Assembly (NCBI GenBank): GCA_034440635.1 | Contig: JAOTON010000943.1 | Location: forward strand, 123,501-187,500 | DNA from: Lepas anatifera | Lineage: Eukaryota > Arthropoda > Thecostraca > Lepadidae | Length of the DNA stretch: 64,000 nucleotides | Reading direction: 5' to 3' | Shown: positions 43,596 through 56,303 of the stretch, piece by piece | How positions within the stretch are numbered: position 1 is the stretch's first letter | Layout: each line of letters opens with the position of its first letter | Notes under the pieces: generated by a model | Seen by the model: the letters and a program-made list of their open reading frames with translations, nothing else | Told to the model about the DNA's origin: nothing | Databases searched by the model: none | Program-made: the position numbers and the translations under genes

Positions 43596-45366
43596 AAATT
43601 ATTGACTTTAAGTGTGATTGTTATTTTTGTCAATGCCTTAAATTTGCCCGACATTTACCATTTAGTTCTTACCAAACCAACATTTACCATAACAAATTTG
43701 CCCAACATTTTCCCCCAAGGAGTGTGCTAATTTTTCTCGCTAAGCGGATAATTGAATCGACTGTGATCTTACAAAACGGACTGTTCAGCGTTTTTTTTTC
43801 AAGAAGAGAGGGTGTATGATATTGACAGGGCGTTTGACAAGGGACAGAGGGTAAAAGTGGCTACACTGGCAGCAGAGAAGTAGAAAAGCCAAACCTCGAA
43901 TGTGAGCGACACTAGATCAACACTAGATCGACAAACGCCACTAGCTCCGTACCCAGAGCGCTATGACTCTGCAGCACCAGCCATCGTCCTCGCCCGGTGC
44001 AGGGGCCGCATCGAGACGACGCTGCCGCCGTCGTCGTCGTCACCTCTCGGAGGTGTCTCCGTCGCGAGCGTCGGGTCGCGGCGCCGGTCCGCGCCACCGA
44101 GGATGGGTCAGGTCGATTGGCCTCCCGATAATCACAGGAAGCCATACGGCAGCTACACGGCCACGCGGCGACGTCCCTCTGTCCAGTCAATACAGACGCG
44201 TCGCCGCCGTCGACGCCGGCGACGCCGCCCGGCTCCGTCTCCACGCTTCCACGTGGCGCGGCGGAAAATCGTTACCACACGGTCGTCCGTTCTTTTGGGA
44301 TTTTCCTGGCTGATGGCAGATGGCAGGGTGCAGGTGAAACGTCCGCTAACAACGGCTCCAACACCTCCTGGCGCTGCTGGAGTCGACCTCGCACACAGCC
44401 TTTCATGAGATGTAAATAATTCCAGAGGCATGACGGTATATAAAATCCTCTTGCTGCTCTTTTCATCCACGCATTAATTCTTTTCCACGAAAAACTTTAT
44501 TTAGACGGTTGCTAGCCGGCCACAGTACGGCTTTGCTTAAAAAAGAACGCTACGTGCACGAAGAGACTGGATTAATCCGTACATTCACCCCTGAGACCCC
44601 GCACTGAAGACAGTGGGATTACGGCAGCATAAAAAGCACGGAAACTACGCGGCGACCGCGTTCCGGCTTCCAACAGCCGCAACGCCGTTCGTCGGAGCGC
44701 TCATGCTTAGAAAATATTTCGACAAAGTATGCTAGAAGTCTATATCAATCGACTCACACACAGTAATACCCGAGCAAAGAACGTGCCAAATCTGTCGGAA
44801 TCGACTGGTCACTGATTGCAGTGTTGAACCATGTTCCAGTAACTCTATTCTTATGAATGTGATGCTGAAACAATGCGAGTACAGTGACATGTTGATGAAC
44901 GACTTCTTTGCGCTTTCACTTCAATTAACGGTCCACTGACACCAGGGCACATTTTCCGGGCAATGACTTACGGCTCTAATTGTTTGCGGTGACCGCCGCG
45001 CCGTGTTCAAACAACTCTTTTCCTTCAGCAGTGGAAATAATGCCACAGGGTCAATTAAGGTGATAAGATCTTAAAAAAATTCTCCTAGGAATTTAGCATG
45101 CCTGGTGCCCTACTGACAGGATATTGACTACTGGAATAGAATTTACAGGGACAGACCATAGACACATTACCCAATGAGAGAATGCAGTCAAGCCAGTCGA
45201 CTATAGCTACCAATTAGTTTTTCCAGCAGATATCTGCGCAGTTTTCGTCCTTACAAGTAGTTTCAAGATGATAGCTTCTTATGCAATGGATTTAACACAG
45301 AGTCACAGCCTATGATACGAGGGAAGAATCAGTCATGAACTGCTCTCTAACCCAAGAAAGCTGGAT
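43596..45366. other. Intronic; CpG-rich block 43960-44400, no gene recognised
   Basis: Arginine-rich open frames on both strands at 43902-44408 follow from (cgc/cgt)-type composition. No domain. The rest is AT-rich. Confidence 0.3.
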
Positions 45367-45374
45367 AGTGACAA

Positions 45375-45642
45375 CAGGGGCGGACGCAGACCCCAGTTTG
45401 GGGGGGAGTGACGTGCAATTTAGGTGCTGGACAGACCTAGTATAAGCTACCTCTCAAAGTGCATGATCACTCTCCTCTCCCCTGGGGGGAGGGGGAGGAG
45501 CGAAGATTTTTTGCTCTACAGACCTAGTGTTAACACCTTTTTTTAAAAATTTCTCCGGCGTTGGGGGGGGCAAAGATAGTTTGGCCCCTCCAGCGCTTTG
45601 GGGGGCCATGGCCGGAATGCCCCCCCCCTGCGTCCGCCAATG
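45375..45642. mobile_element. MITE, CAGGGGCGGACGCAG family, complete
   Basis: Ends CAGGGGCGGACGCAG and (inverted) CATTGGCGGACGCAG, flanked by AGTGACAA on both sides (45367-45374, 45643-45650). 268 bp. Reference copy for the broken ones at 9276 and 26200. Confidence 0.88.
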
Positions 45643-45892
45643 AGTGACAAGTGGGATATCAGGGCGCGCGGGCTCGCTTTTGAGCTCACCCTTTCTGGAA
45701 GTAAACCCAGCGGCTTGGGAACCACTCCGAGTGTCAAGTGGCGCTACAGTGATCCTGACGTCACGACGAGCCCACGGAGGGCCGTTTCGCAATGCCACGC
45801 GACGCGGGTGACGTCAGGGTGCGTCAGTGCCATGTTCTGGAAGGACGCACCACGTCGGCAGGGTGGACTGCGTGGTCACACGCATGGCTGGA

Positions 45893-46045
45893 GATCTCTT
45901 CTCGAGCCAGGGGGTCCTGGGTGGATTAACGCTGGTACGGCCATACAAGCCCTATACAAAGCCTATGAGAGATCCAAAATCCAGGGGGTCCCGACCTCCC
46001 TCCAACCCCCCCGGGATTTTCACCCACGGCCACACGCCTAGGTCA
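45893..46045. repeat. Dispersed repeat, partner of 12693-12832
   Basis: Blocks gatctcttctcga, catacaagccctatacaaag, atccaaaatccagggggt and ccaacccccc.gggat match the other copy in order. Confidence 0.55.
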
Positions 46046-47113
46046 GCTGCCACACAGGAGCGCCACTGCTGCCGGCACCGATGCCAAAGCATGCTCCAAT
46101 TTCCACGACTAAAACTGGCAAAATGCTGAACAGTTAGCTTGTCGTATTTCTACTTCTAAGGTTAACGTTGAATCCAGTTAAATAAAGAACGCATTCATAG
46201 GTGCCATCGAAGTCAAGTTCAGGCCAGATAATTTTTTTAGGAGTTGCAACTTCGAGGGCGAACGAAACAAGGTACTGTGCGACTGACTGCTCTATTTCTC
46301 AAATCGACTCATCTCAGTGCCGTGCCGGCGAAAGGTTCAGATTTAAGGAGACACCATGGACCCTCTTCAACTCATTTCTTTCCAGTCCACGCTATAATGT
46401 TAGTGCCAAAATTCGTCATTTAAAGGGGGCACGGTGCCCCCTCGTTATGATGCCTATATTTATCAGTGCAAAACAAAGCCTTAAACAACTAGGAACATCT
46501 CTAGCCGGGTAAACCACAATGACCCGGCACCGAGCGCTCATCGCCGGCTGTCATAAACAACATCAACAACCGCACTGTCCCGGCGACAGCGGCGACCGGT
46601 GCCCGGAGCGGCGTCAGGCCCTGTCCCGGTGACATCCAGCATCAGCTACGGCAGCACCAGCATCGGCGGCGGCGGCGGCGGCGGCGCGTCAATACGCGGC
46701 TGCCACCGATCGCGGCAACGGCGGCCGGCATTGATCCCGCCGGCCGCCGTCGCCGGCATCGACTGACGCCTGCCGCCGCGACAGCGCAGCCACCGACGAC
46801 GGCGCGCACGCGGACGGACGCTGCCGCCACCTCCGCGGCGGAGATACGCCAGAGGATGGCGCGGGGGTGTGCTGCAGAGAAGGCAGCGTGGCCCAGGCGG
46901 CACGCCAGCGTGGGATGAACGATCAAGTGGGTGCAATGCTAGCTGGGATGGGTGTATGAGATTAGGTCAGCTCTGGGTAGAGCGTGGGAGGGCCTCACTG
47001 ATGTCATGGATAAAAACAGCCCAGGTTCGCTCCGCCTGGAGTCATGATTGCATTATTATATGCATGGATATGGCTTTGAAAATGGTCAATATAGTCAGTT
47101 GTATGACTGTATG

Positions 47114-47116
<3 letters not shown>
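46046..47116. other. Intronic; (CGG)n and CpG-rich block, no gene recognised
   Basis: A (CGG)8-like run at about 46664-46686 sits in a GC-rich block (46560-46880). Alanine- and arginine-rich frames are compositional. Confidence 0.35.

Positions 47117-47188
<72 letters not shown>
47117..47188. repeat. (AT)n microsatellite
   Basis: About 36 uninterrupted AT units. Confidence 0.97.
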
Positions 47189-47189
<1 letters not shown>

Positions 47190-47574
47190 GCCTTTTATGA
47201 CAAGCAGCCGCTCGATTGCTTTGGCCACCTCTTTTTCACCGGTCTTTCGTTCTAAACAATGAGTAAAACCCCAGCCGTCTCCGGTTCGCCGGCGCTAGCG
47301 ACCCCAGCTCGGCCCAGCGCGAGCTGCCCAGGGCGCTAGTGACGCCCGACCGGCAGCGCCGACAAAAACCGGAATGTGACGGTGACGACGCACCCCTCCA
47401 GCGCGGCAGGGACGACGCACCCCACACAAAGACGGCGTCAGGCCGCAGAGCGCGCGGCTGGTGCCGCGAGCTGAATCCAACTCCCCCGCGGAAGTCAACC
47501 TGGTCTCGGTGTCATACAAGGAGAGATGGCTCTTGTAAGCGCCGCTCCATTTTCCGCTTCACGGTGGCTATATA

Positions 47575-47602
47575 TACGACTTTGTGTGAACACAAAGTCG
47601 TA
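47575..47602. repeat. 12-bp perfect palindrome beside a TATA-like box
   Basis: TACGACTTTGTG (47575-47586), loop TGAA, and the exact complement 47591-47602. GGCTATATATACG overlaps its left edge (47566-47578). Confidence 0.7.
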
Positions 47603-49600
47603 CATCAAATTCATACCTAGACCTGTGCATCTTTGTCGAGGCAGTAATGAATGGCAGTGCACTGTCGCATTTTCTCGCTGATTGATACCGATACCAATTC
47701 TTACCAGTGCAGTGGGGATTTGCAACCGTCGTCCACGAAGGGAAGGCAACGAGGCAAACAAGAAGCGTTAGCCTGAACCTTTTGAAAGAAATCGGCCATC
47801 TCTCCCTCCCTCCCGCTGTTATCCCGGTTGTCCCCCCCCTAAACCAGTCCTGGAGCCGCCACTGTGCCCACCAGCACGGACCCTTCTCGACTGTCACGGC
47901 CAGTCAGGCCACCCGGTCGCCGCGACAGCTTCCCTTCAGCCTGTCTTACCGTGCAACGAACATGAGACAGTGCTGGGAGTATTTATTGATCTCGGAAGTG
48001 CTGACAGCCTCCATCTGTCTGCAGGGCCGTCCGTGCACGTCCTGTCCTGGGGTATCCTGAGTGACTTGGACAGGTTTCATTGTCTACATTGGCACTCTTC
48101 CTGGCTGTAATTCTCTGCATGAATATCCACCAGATCTCAATTATGTATTAGGAGAGGCATTCTAAGATTTGAAACAAGTCATGTACTCGGCAAGTGCTCT
48201 AGATTTTAGTCAACAGGTGAAAATGTGCCATGTTTCTCTGGATACATTCATTACCTGCTTGAGTTCCCATTGAGATCCAGTTTTGTTCACAGCCATTGCA
48301 TCTACTAAGCCTTACAAAATGTGGCTTGTTAGTGAAATATTTACAAAGATATGACAAAGGAACTATGCCCCAGGCCCGTTCTTTTCTCAAGTGGGAGGGG
48401 AAAGGGTCAGGATCATGCTATATTCAGTGCAACGTTGAGCCAAAAAATAATAAAAGACTCACTCTCCATACTCCGCCCCACTTAGACGCGCACTGAGTGA
48501 CAAAACCGGTACGGGATCCCGGTGAAACTAGCACCGTGATCGTGAAGTTGGTGCTGTCGTGATGCGTGACGGCGCGCTTCGTGATCCGAGCGCAGCGCTC
48601 ACGGTCGGCCAACGCGACCAGTACCGGATACCGACGCCAGCCAGGCCGGGTCACGCGGCGGAGAAAGCGCCCGCGCCCGCGCCTCCGCCTCCGCCTCCGT
48701 CTCCGCTGCGCCGGCGCAACGCGGCACGCCAGCACAACACAGCACAACACGGGTAACGTGACACGGTACCGGACGTGATGCCGCCGCCGGGGGCGGTGCG
48801 GCTACGGCGAGCAAACAATGCCCGCGGCGACACAACGCCTCAGCGGGCGCGACACGCGGACCGCGAGCTCGGAGCGCTGCGATGCGGCCAGGCGCGAGTT
48901 TTGGGGATTTTCGAAAGCAGCGGAACCGTAGAATCGTCAGGCAGGGCGGTACCAACCCTTGCGAACAACGGAGTAGCATTATTGTAGACAAATGATCGTC
49001 CTCGGAATATGACCGTAATGCTAGTCTACCTGAAGATAAATAAATGAACCCGGTCGTCGTCTCTTCCTGCGTGATTCACTTCAGCTAACGAGCTCATTAT
49101 GTTAGCCAAATAAAACAGCCCAGCATGAGCGCATTAACATTCCAACAGTGACGCAGGTCCATCCCTGATTACCTGAAGAGCATTAGTACGATCCTGACTC
49201 AATCTACACAGTTCAGGTGGCACACACTGAACATCCAGGGATTTCCTCCCAACGCGATGCAAAGTCGAATAAACCTCGAGAGTTGTGAGATGAGCAACAA
49301 CGCAGTTCAAAATAAGTAATAAAATAAGAAAAGTTTACTACTAGCAATTTAAATCACTCGGTGGTAGATTATATCAGGCCAATAGAGAAGCAAGCTTCGG
49401 TCACCCTCCCAGGCCTCTGGTACAATTCTGCCAGACGGGGAGAGAACCGTACATCACATCAAGTAGAAATACACGAATACTGCACAGTGCACACGCATGC
49501 AAACGAGGCCGCGTATCCCGGTGCGTCGGCCGACGGCCCCGCAGGCAAGGGGAGCTCAGTGGTGGTGCGGTCGCGACCCGTTACAGTATCGTGTGTCCCA
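47603..49600. other. Intronic; CpG-rich block 48480-48910, no gene recognised
   Basis: A MITE right end (CCTGGAGCCGCCACTG) lies at about 47849-47864 without a clear left partner. The CpG-rich block has overlapping open frames and cacaacacag repeats, but no recognisable product. Confidence 0.35.
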
Positions 49601-49836
49601 CGGGCGGATCCTGAGAGGGGGGTAGAGGGCAGGGGAGCACCGCCCCCCACCAGCTCGGCGCTCCTTGGCCTCCCCGCGAGCAAGCATTGGCGCCCCTACG
49701 ATGAAGTCGATTGGCGCCACATTGGCAGCTTAAGAATTTGCGGCCCATGCATAAACGGTGCCCCCTTCACGTCAGAATGGCGCCCCTCCGGACCTACGTG
49801 GCACCCCTTCCATCGGATATCCTGGATCCACCTACG
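49601..49836. mobile_element. MITE, GGCGGATCC family, eroded
   Basis: Ends CGGGCGGATCCTGAG and (inverted) CGTAGGTGGATCCAGG. The interior has ttggcgccc..cgatga, gattggcgcc and tggcgcccctccgg. Target duplication lost. Confidence 0.6.
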
Positions 49837-50819
49837 GCGTATCCGCGGCTGCAGACCGGCGATGGGGGCTGTGGCTAGGGCAGATGAGAACACCAACGCA
49901 GCATTCCTGTGCCAGCGTGGCGGGGCAGATCCACAGATCCACAGGATCCAGGATACCGGGATCCACAGCCACTAAACACACCAAACGCGGAGAAAAGAAT
50001 ACAACTCATCGCGTTGAGCAACTGAATCCCAGCCAACGCAAAAGTAGGGATCATGTGCCTGCCTTCCCCGGGTAAGTGCTGGCCTATTCTTGGCTTAGTT
50101 TCGTGAGTCATCCTTCACAATCCCGGATGCCCCGATACAGCATCCGTTTTCATGGACAGTTAGATGAGCTGGCGCAGCCGCAGGGCCACACAGTGCACAG
50201 TGCAAAGCCAACAGGATTCTCACCAGAGTCCCTTCCTTTCTCCTGCGCAGCTGTACTTTTCTATTTTGACCATGACCACTCTCTGGCAGGGACGCAGACA
50301 GCTGGGGTACATATATCCGCGCCGACGTGAGGAAACTGCTTTCTCAACAGACAAATCTTCCGTGGTCATTTGCCATGGGCTCTAGTTCGCAGGAAGTTGA
50401 AAGTCGCCGATCGGAACTACAGGACATTTTCTACTTTGCAATCCTTAGTAACGATATCCAGAGTCATTGTACATTCGGGATCTTTTATAACCACATTTTC
50501 AGGGGCCTGCTATTCCGGTTCCACGCAAGTTAACAAAATTGCGCCCCATCTGAGTGACGCTGGGGCTTAGGACTCGCGTCCGTAGCGTGCAAGACGGGCA
50601 CGACTCCACCCACACCCCCGAAGATACCGGATAGCACCCCAGGCGCCACTTTCTCGGAGTTTCTTTGCTGGCATTTAGTCCACGGCGAGAACACTGGCGG
50701 GAGGGTCGTCTCCGGCTCCAAAACCGCACAAAGCCGGATGGCTGACTTCTTACACTTAAAGCGTGCTTCGCACACGCTGTGCGGCTTCCCGTGTCGTTGG
50801 TCGCGCCCGGACACACATC
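49837..50819. other. Intronic; no gene recognised
   Basis: Short gatccacag repeats at 49925-49970. A minus-strand frame of about 95-105 codons at 50499-50816 has several cysteines but no family features I can name. Confidence 0.3.
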
Positions 50820-51177
50820 CAGGGGCGGATTCAGGATTTGTCAGACGGAGGGGTAGTCGTTACCCAAGGCGTTGATCTCGGGGACGAAGAAAGGCGCCCC
50901 TCGCTTTGAGACGGCGCCTTTTGCCCTTTTAAGCAAGTTCCCTAACCTTTGAGATACTAGTTATTTCTGGAAGCGTCCCAGCTTCCAATACTTCCAAGAT
51001 GACTGATATCCCGGTCGGATATCTTACTTGTTCATTTGATAACTCAGCATGGACGCCCCTTCACCGAATATTGCATTGTGCTTTGGGAAAGAAGAGAAAA
51101 CGTCATTATTTCAGCGACTTTGTCACAGGCCTTTCTACTCCGAGGGAATGACAGTCACCCCCCTGGGTCCGCCCCTC
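50820..51177. mobile_element. Probable MITE, CAGGGGCGGATTCAGG ends
   Basis: Left CAGGGGCGGATTCAGG and right CCTGGGTCCGCCCCTC. No target duplication visible, so the ends could belong to two elements. Confidence 0.4.
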
Positions 51178-52259
51178 CGACGGGCGGACGTGATACATTC
51201 CACTTGGAACCGCTTCGTGCGCGGTACGTGCCCTAACCAGCCGCCTAACCGATGCCAGTACAACGAGCTCGAATGTGGTTACATCCGCGAAAGAAGCACA
51301 AATAGAGAGTAAACCGAAGTACGCCGAATGATACAAGCTACCTCTTCAGCGCACTGAAGGGAGCTTCTCGCGAGACTTGAAAAAGCAGAATGGGAGAAAA
51401 CTAAGCGGTTTCCTATACATGTCCACCCTTACAATCTTACTCCGTGGCCCAGCAATGCCCTCTATTTCACTGTTTTTTTCATTTCAATTCACTGTTTCCA
51501 TTTCGGGGCCAGTATGACTAGTAGAACCACCTCATCAGATACATGTCAAACATGAACCTGCATTTATTTTCAAACCACAATAAGCATCACAATGAATGGC
51601 AGCAAGCATCCAAAGAAGTTCCATTTGATATTATATTGGTTGCTTTGCTAATGCTAAGATTTACCGGAAAATCTGGCTAAGAACAGTAAGATCCCCTAAT
51701 AGAGGGACGCCAAACAGTAAACCCCGAGAGGTGTTCTTTGTCCACGCCCTGATGGTGCAATTTCCACCCTCATGACGGCGCATGACGCATAAAGTCTAAC
51801 AGCCATGCATCCCACTCCTGTAACATCCGCCTTACATCCAGGGAACCCTGGATAACAGGGAGCACACTTGGACCTGGCCAACACTAACAGTCCCACTTCT
51901 CAGTTGACCAGTGCGGCGGCTGGGGCGGCCCGTCCTCCCGTTCCGGCTCTGGCCACCGCGGCGTCAGTGGCAGCTCACTCCACCCCGCGCGTGGAGAGGG
52001 CCGGGCGGCAGCAGCAGCGGGCGCGTCAAGGCCGCCGCCACCGCCGCCAGGGCGGCCGCTGCCAGTGCCACAACCGACGCAACAGGCGTGTCAATGGCAG
52101 CCACGCCGAGCTCCCGAAACAAAGACTCCCCCATGAGACAGGGCGCGCTAATTACCCGGCCACTGATCAGTCGCAGGAGGAACGACAAATGGATTTATGG
52201 AATAGTCCTAGACGAGCCCGAAGCGTGAACGGATATTATGCTGCGTGATTGAAAGGTAG
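51178..52259. other. Intronic; CpG-rich block 51900-52130, no gene recognised
   Basis: The block is rich in gcc/cgc triplets with alanine- and arginine-rich frames on both strands. Nothing diagnostic. Confidence 0.3.
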
Positions 52260-52451
52260 ATGGAGATCATCGAAATAGTCCGACCTAATGTGACGACTCT
52301 TGGTTCGAAATATTTTATATGGATGCGTCAATTATGCAATCGAAAGCAATGCTACCGGTGTCTGAAAATCAGCAAGTGGATTGAGGTAAAACAAGAACAA
52401 GAACGACCAGAACGTTGGTGGCATACATGCGCAAATTGTGGAGTGAATTAA
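52260..52451 (+). other. Open frame with a zinc-ribbon-like cysteine pattern
   Basis: A 63-codon frame ending at TAA. Its second half has CNRKQCYRC, about 22 residues, then WWHTCANCG, i.e. a CxxC...CxxC pair as in zinc ribbons, including the N-terminal ribbon of IS1595/Merlin-type transposases. No other part of such a protein is seen nearby. It may be a relic or chance. Confidence 0.2.
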
Positions 52452-53914
52452 CTACACATAAGTTAAATACAATTACAACGTCAAAGGTTAATGTTTTGAA
52501 ATTTTAGTGAGAACAGGATTGTCCTACCCCTTCCCCATATTTTCTGCGCCCTTGGCGGAAGCTCTCCTCGAGGAGCCTACAATCTTCTACTTCCATTGTT
52601 TAACCGACATGAAAGTCGCATACCGCATTCGACGCCGCATCCTTCAGAGATGTGTATAGCCTTGAACGGTCATCCATGCAGCCGCCACAAGCCCCTGCAC
52701 CTGAGGATCGCCGCCTCACATCCCGAAGTAATCCTGGATAGAGAGTCGACTGTCCCGCGGTATCGCGTCGTGAAATGTCCCGAAAGGCTCTGAGACGACT
52801 CCCCACGGAGAAAAATCCCGACTCGCATCATTCACACCGAATCACGCAGTAGACTCGTGGTATCTCACGGACGACGAGAACAATTCTAAGGCGGGTATTA
52901 GACTCAATCGAATGCCAGTTATGCAAGCTGCTGGTTTCGCTGTCTGCATGGTTGAGCTGCGGGAGTGATGGCTGCACTAGCGACTGGGGTTCCGAGGACA
53001 CGGGGGTGAGGGAGGCGATGGGGGGAGGGGACGCGGGAGGGCACGTGACCGCAGCTCATGGTAACACCAGAGGGCGCGCTCTACAGCGGTGAGCATCACT
53101 GGACGGGACCGGGACGAGTTGCTTCTGACCGTGCGGATAACTCGGCAGGAGGCGACTAACCCGCACAGGGGTAGAGAGCCATCAAGTCACAATTTCTAAC
53201 ACACGTCTTCGCTGCAACGGACAATTGATAAATGTAGTGATTGAATATTCAAGAAAGAGAAATCATATAATAGCAAACGAAATTAACGGTTGACGTAGAA
53301 AAGGACAAGTCAGCACTGGGCGATATGCCTCCTATGCTCCAGTCTGCTTCAACCAACTTGTGCTCGAAAAGACTCTGAATGTTTCAAAACATCCCTGACA
53401 ACACGCGATGGTCTGAGCCAAAAAGACGTGGTAAAAAACGTCACGTCCTGCCCCTGCTGCAACCGTGAAAACCTACATTGGGGCATTTTTCCATATAAGC
53501 CATTGTCTTTTGCGCAGCGACAGCAGTGAAGTGACGCCAGATCACGGTCCAGCAATTTTGGAAGGTTTCCTCCGCCAGAACCCGGTTACTCGCAGCGATC
53601 CAGTTCGGAAATAGCCCAGGGGCCGAGAGATGCGTCTTTTGACGGGTGGCCGTTCCGTATTCTATGTTTATAAGCTTGTAGGGTAGGATGCAGTGCACCG
53701 CAAATGGCACACATTCTCCTTGGCAACACATCCGCCGTCGCCGGCGGCAGTGGGTCGGTCCCCAGTGCACCGGGGCAGCGCAGCAGGCTGCGGGCGGCTG
53801 GAATCAGGGTCAAGTCCGCGTATGACCGTTACCACCGCCGCCGCGTGCGACACTGCGGCCGCCGCCTAACTGTAACCGCTCCTGCCGCCGCCGCACCGGC
53901 GGCCTGTCCGTGTC
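52452..53914. other. Intronic; no gene recognised
   Basis: On the minus strand at about 53655-53725 an open frame contains CAICGALHPTLQAYKHRIRN followed by GH, close to a C2H2 finger but one residue short between the pairs. No tandem fingers. Confidence 0.25.
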
Positions 53915-54120
53915 ACGCACCTGCAACAGAGGCCGCCGGAGCCGCACGTGCAACAGAGGCCGCCGGAGTGCCCGTGCAACAGAGGCCGCCGGAGCCGCCC
54001 GTGAACACGGAGGCCATCGGAGCCGCACGTGCAAACGAAGGCCGCCGGAACAGCACGTGCAGCACGGAGGCCACCGGAGCCGCACGTGCAACACGGAAAT
54101 CACCGGATTCTCTCGTGCAA
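53915..54120. repeat. About 24-bp minisatellite
   Basis: Unit close to GCACGTGCAACAGAGGCCGC plus CGGA, about eight diverged copies. Plus-strand peptides rich in RATEAAG are a by-product. Confidence 0.85.
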
Positions 54121-56160
54121 TGGAGTTGTTGCTGAAACTATATATGCTACGAGGTAGCCACCAGAGCCGCACCACCACCGAATTCTGGTGGCTCATGATT
54201 GTATCCAGCGCCACCAGAGCCGTCCACTGTTCACGGTGGCCGGGAGACGCGGCGCATAAAGACGACAGGAAAAACTGAGCTGGTGAGCAACAGTCGGACT
54301 GAAAGTTACATATAGTCACGTATACTGCGTGCACACAGGTTCTAGCAGCACCGCAGCAGACAAAAACGCGGTCTGATTTCACCACGATATTCGGCTGCGT
54401 TTAGATATGACCGCATTGTCCGTTCTAAGCTAGATAATGCATTTTCCCTTTCTCCGTTGCGAAAAGGCTAGCAAATTACCCAATGAAGCATACGGTTTTT
54501 AGAGTATATATTCTCTATAAACTGACAACAAATAGTGTGCAGTCACTGAAAGGCCACAAGCAAAGTATCCGTGTCATGCCAGCTGTGGGGAAAAAAACAA
54601 CAGAAATGCATCAATACCTGCCAGTGTATCCAGATCAGTGTTTCGGCGGATCCAGGATTTCCGGTCGAGGAAAAGGGGAGGGAGTGTCGAGGCCATTTCA
54701 AGGAGTGCTGAGGCTAAGTCCGGGGGAAGGAAGGTATGTGCCCCATCATCAATGTCCCTGGAGTCGCCTCTGAGTCAGTACCCGGACAGCACATACCCGG
54801 TCCACTTTCCAACCGCGCCCACCGTATACGTCAGCTGTCCGGAGCTCGCGCGTTACCAACGTCGTCCGCGTGAACCAGGCCACTGGCCTTCTCAACACCG
54901 CAAGACATCGCATGGCCTCCTCAACACCGCAAGACATCGCGGATCTACAGAGCGCTCAGTATTGCTGGCTTTTGTGACGCACAGCAAGGGCCACATGGCG
55001 TCACGAACTTTAACCTTGTTAAAACGGCTGGTGGGAACAAAATTCACGGTCTCAACGTGAGAATCAAATCTCTGGCAGTCCCATGAAAAACAAGCGCATT
55101 ACAAACTGTACTAATAAATCCCCTAGGGAACCCATAACGTGTCGCTCCTTGAGTGAATTTCGGTATCTAAACGGGATGGTGTACTTTCTGCGCGTCATTC
55201 GTCTCCTCCTGCCTCGGATGTTGGGAGAGGAAACCTGAGGTGAGACTCCTTTTTTCCACCGTGACGCAGATGCCATCGGATCCTATCCTCTCCGTCGACG
55301 CTCAATGCAACAACGGCCAGCTTCCTCGGGGATGTCAAACATCCATCCAACCTCTGCCTAGAGTTAGTGGTAAGCAAAAACAGCGATACAAACATGCATA
55401 ATAAATGTGAAAACCTTGACATCAAAGCAGCAGAATCATAGCTACAGCCATAGTTCACAACACTTCTGAGCTTGTCCCCAGAAAGATCATCACTGCCGGT
55501 GGCCGGGATTTGTCACCACTAGTGGTGGCGGCGGAGCGCCAGACGCGACTGGAGCTGGAGTGTTTTTCAGTGTTGACGGCGGCGGCGCGGCTGTGCGGCA
55601 ATCGCGCCGCAGCGGGACACCGCAGCGACCGGGCGCGAGAAACGGCGCCTATTGTCCATGGTGACGACGATGTGACACAGCTGACGAACCACTGCCGCTC
55701 GTGAGGTAGCACTGGAGGCGGACCGCCAGCGTCTGACATCACACTGGCTAACTTTCACCGCCAAGTGGATGTAAGATATTGACATGAAATATATATCCCT
55801 GGGTATACCCCGGTTTTGCTGGGTTTTCAGTACGGAAGAATGACATCACCAACACGAGCCCAGCAGAAACGGCATTTAAGCGGCAAATGCAAGGTCGGCG
55901 CGCCGCTGATTCAGCAAGTGGACCGGAGGGCGAGGCGCCGGGGGAGGGTGCGCAACAGGTGGCTCCATGGCAGCATTGCTGGCACGGGCGTCACCAGGCG
56001 CTCCGAAAACGACTGCTCACCGAACACGTTCGACGACACCTCTTCACAAGACAGCATGGAAGCCTGTCTCTGGTAACCGTCGAGCACGGTACAAACCCGA
56101 GTCAACCCTGTTGTCACCGCGCTGCAAGGCGCGTCCGATTACGAGCGAAGCCTTACTCAC
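54121..56160. other. Intronic; no gene recognised
   Basis: A possible eroded MITE at 54645-54775 (left CGGCGGATCCAGG, right CCCTGGAGTCGCC). Duplicated caacaccgcaagacatcgc at 54893-54953. A CpG-rich block at 55500-55730 without a recognisable product. Confidence 0.35.
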
Positions 56161-56303
56161 CGGAGAAAGGTGCCGCTGTAGACGCCCTTGCCGTGGTGGT
56201 GCATGCTCTCGATGATGGCGCCTGGGTGGTGCCGCAGGGGTGTGCCGCCAGAGCCGGATCCAGAGCCGCCAGAAGAGGAGGACAGCAGCATCGTCGGCAC
56301 GTC
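56161..56303 (-). CDS. midn: Midnolin internal exon with apparent 1-base insertion
   Basis: Minus-strand exon between CCTAACCCTGTTGTTGCAG (branch-point-like sequence, pyrimidines, AG at 56305-56304) and the donor GTGAGT. It reads DVPTMLLSSSSGGSGSGSGG, then TPLRHHPGAIIESMHHHGKG and VYSGTF, matching the vertebrate midnolin segment (A)VIESF..H..GVFSGTFSG that precedes the GRPRRDI block. The last codons are ACC TTT CTC CG. With one T fewer they would read Thr-Phe-Ser-Gly and join the next exon (17839 onward) in the required phase. The 143-base length is therefore one base too long. A sequencing or assembly error in the TTT run, or a real frameshift allele, would explain it. Confidence 0.75.

Noticed and set aside
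53655..53725. A C2H2 zinc-finger exon
   Set aside because: A single finger-like match with 11 instead of 12 residues between the pairs and no neighbouring fingers.
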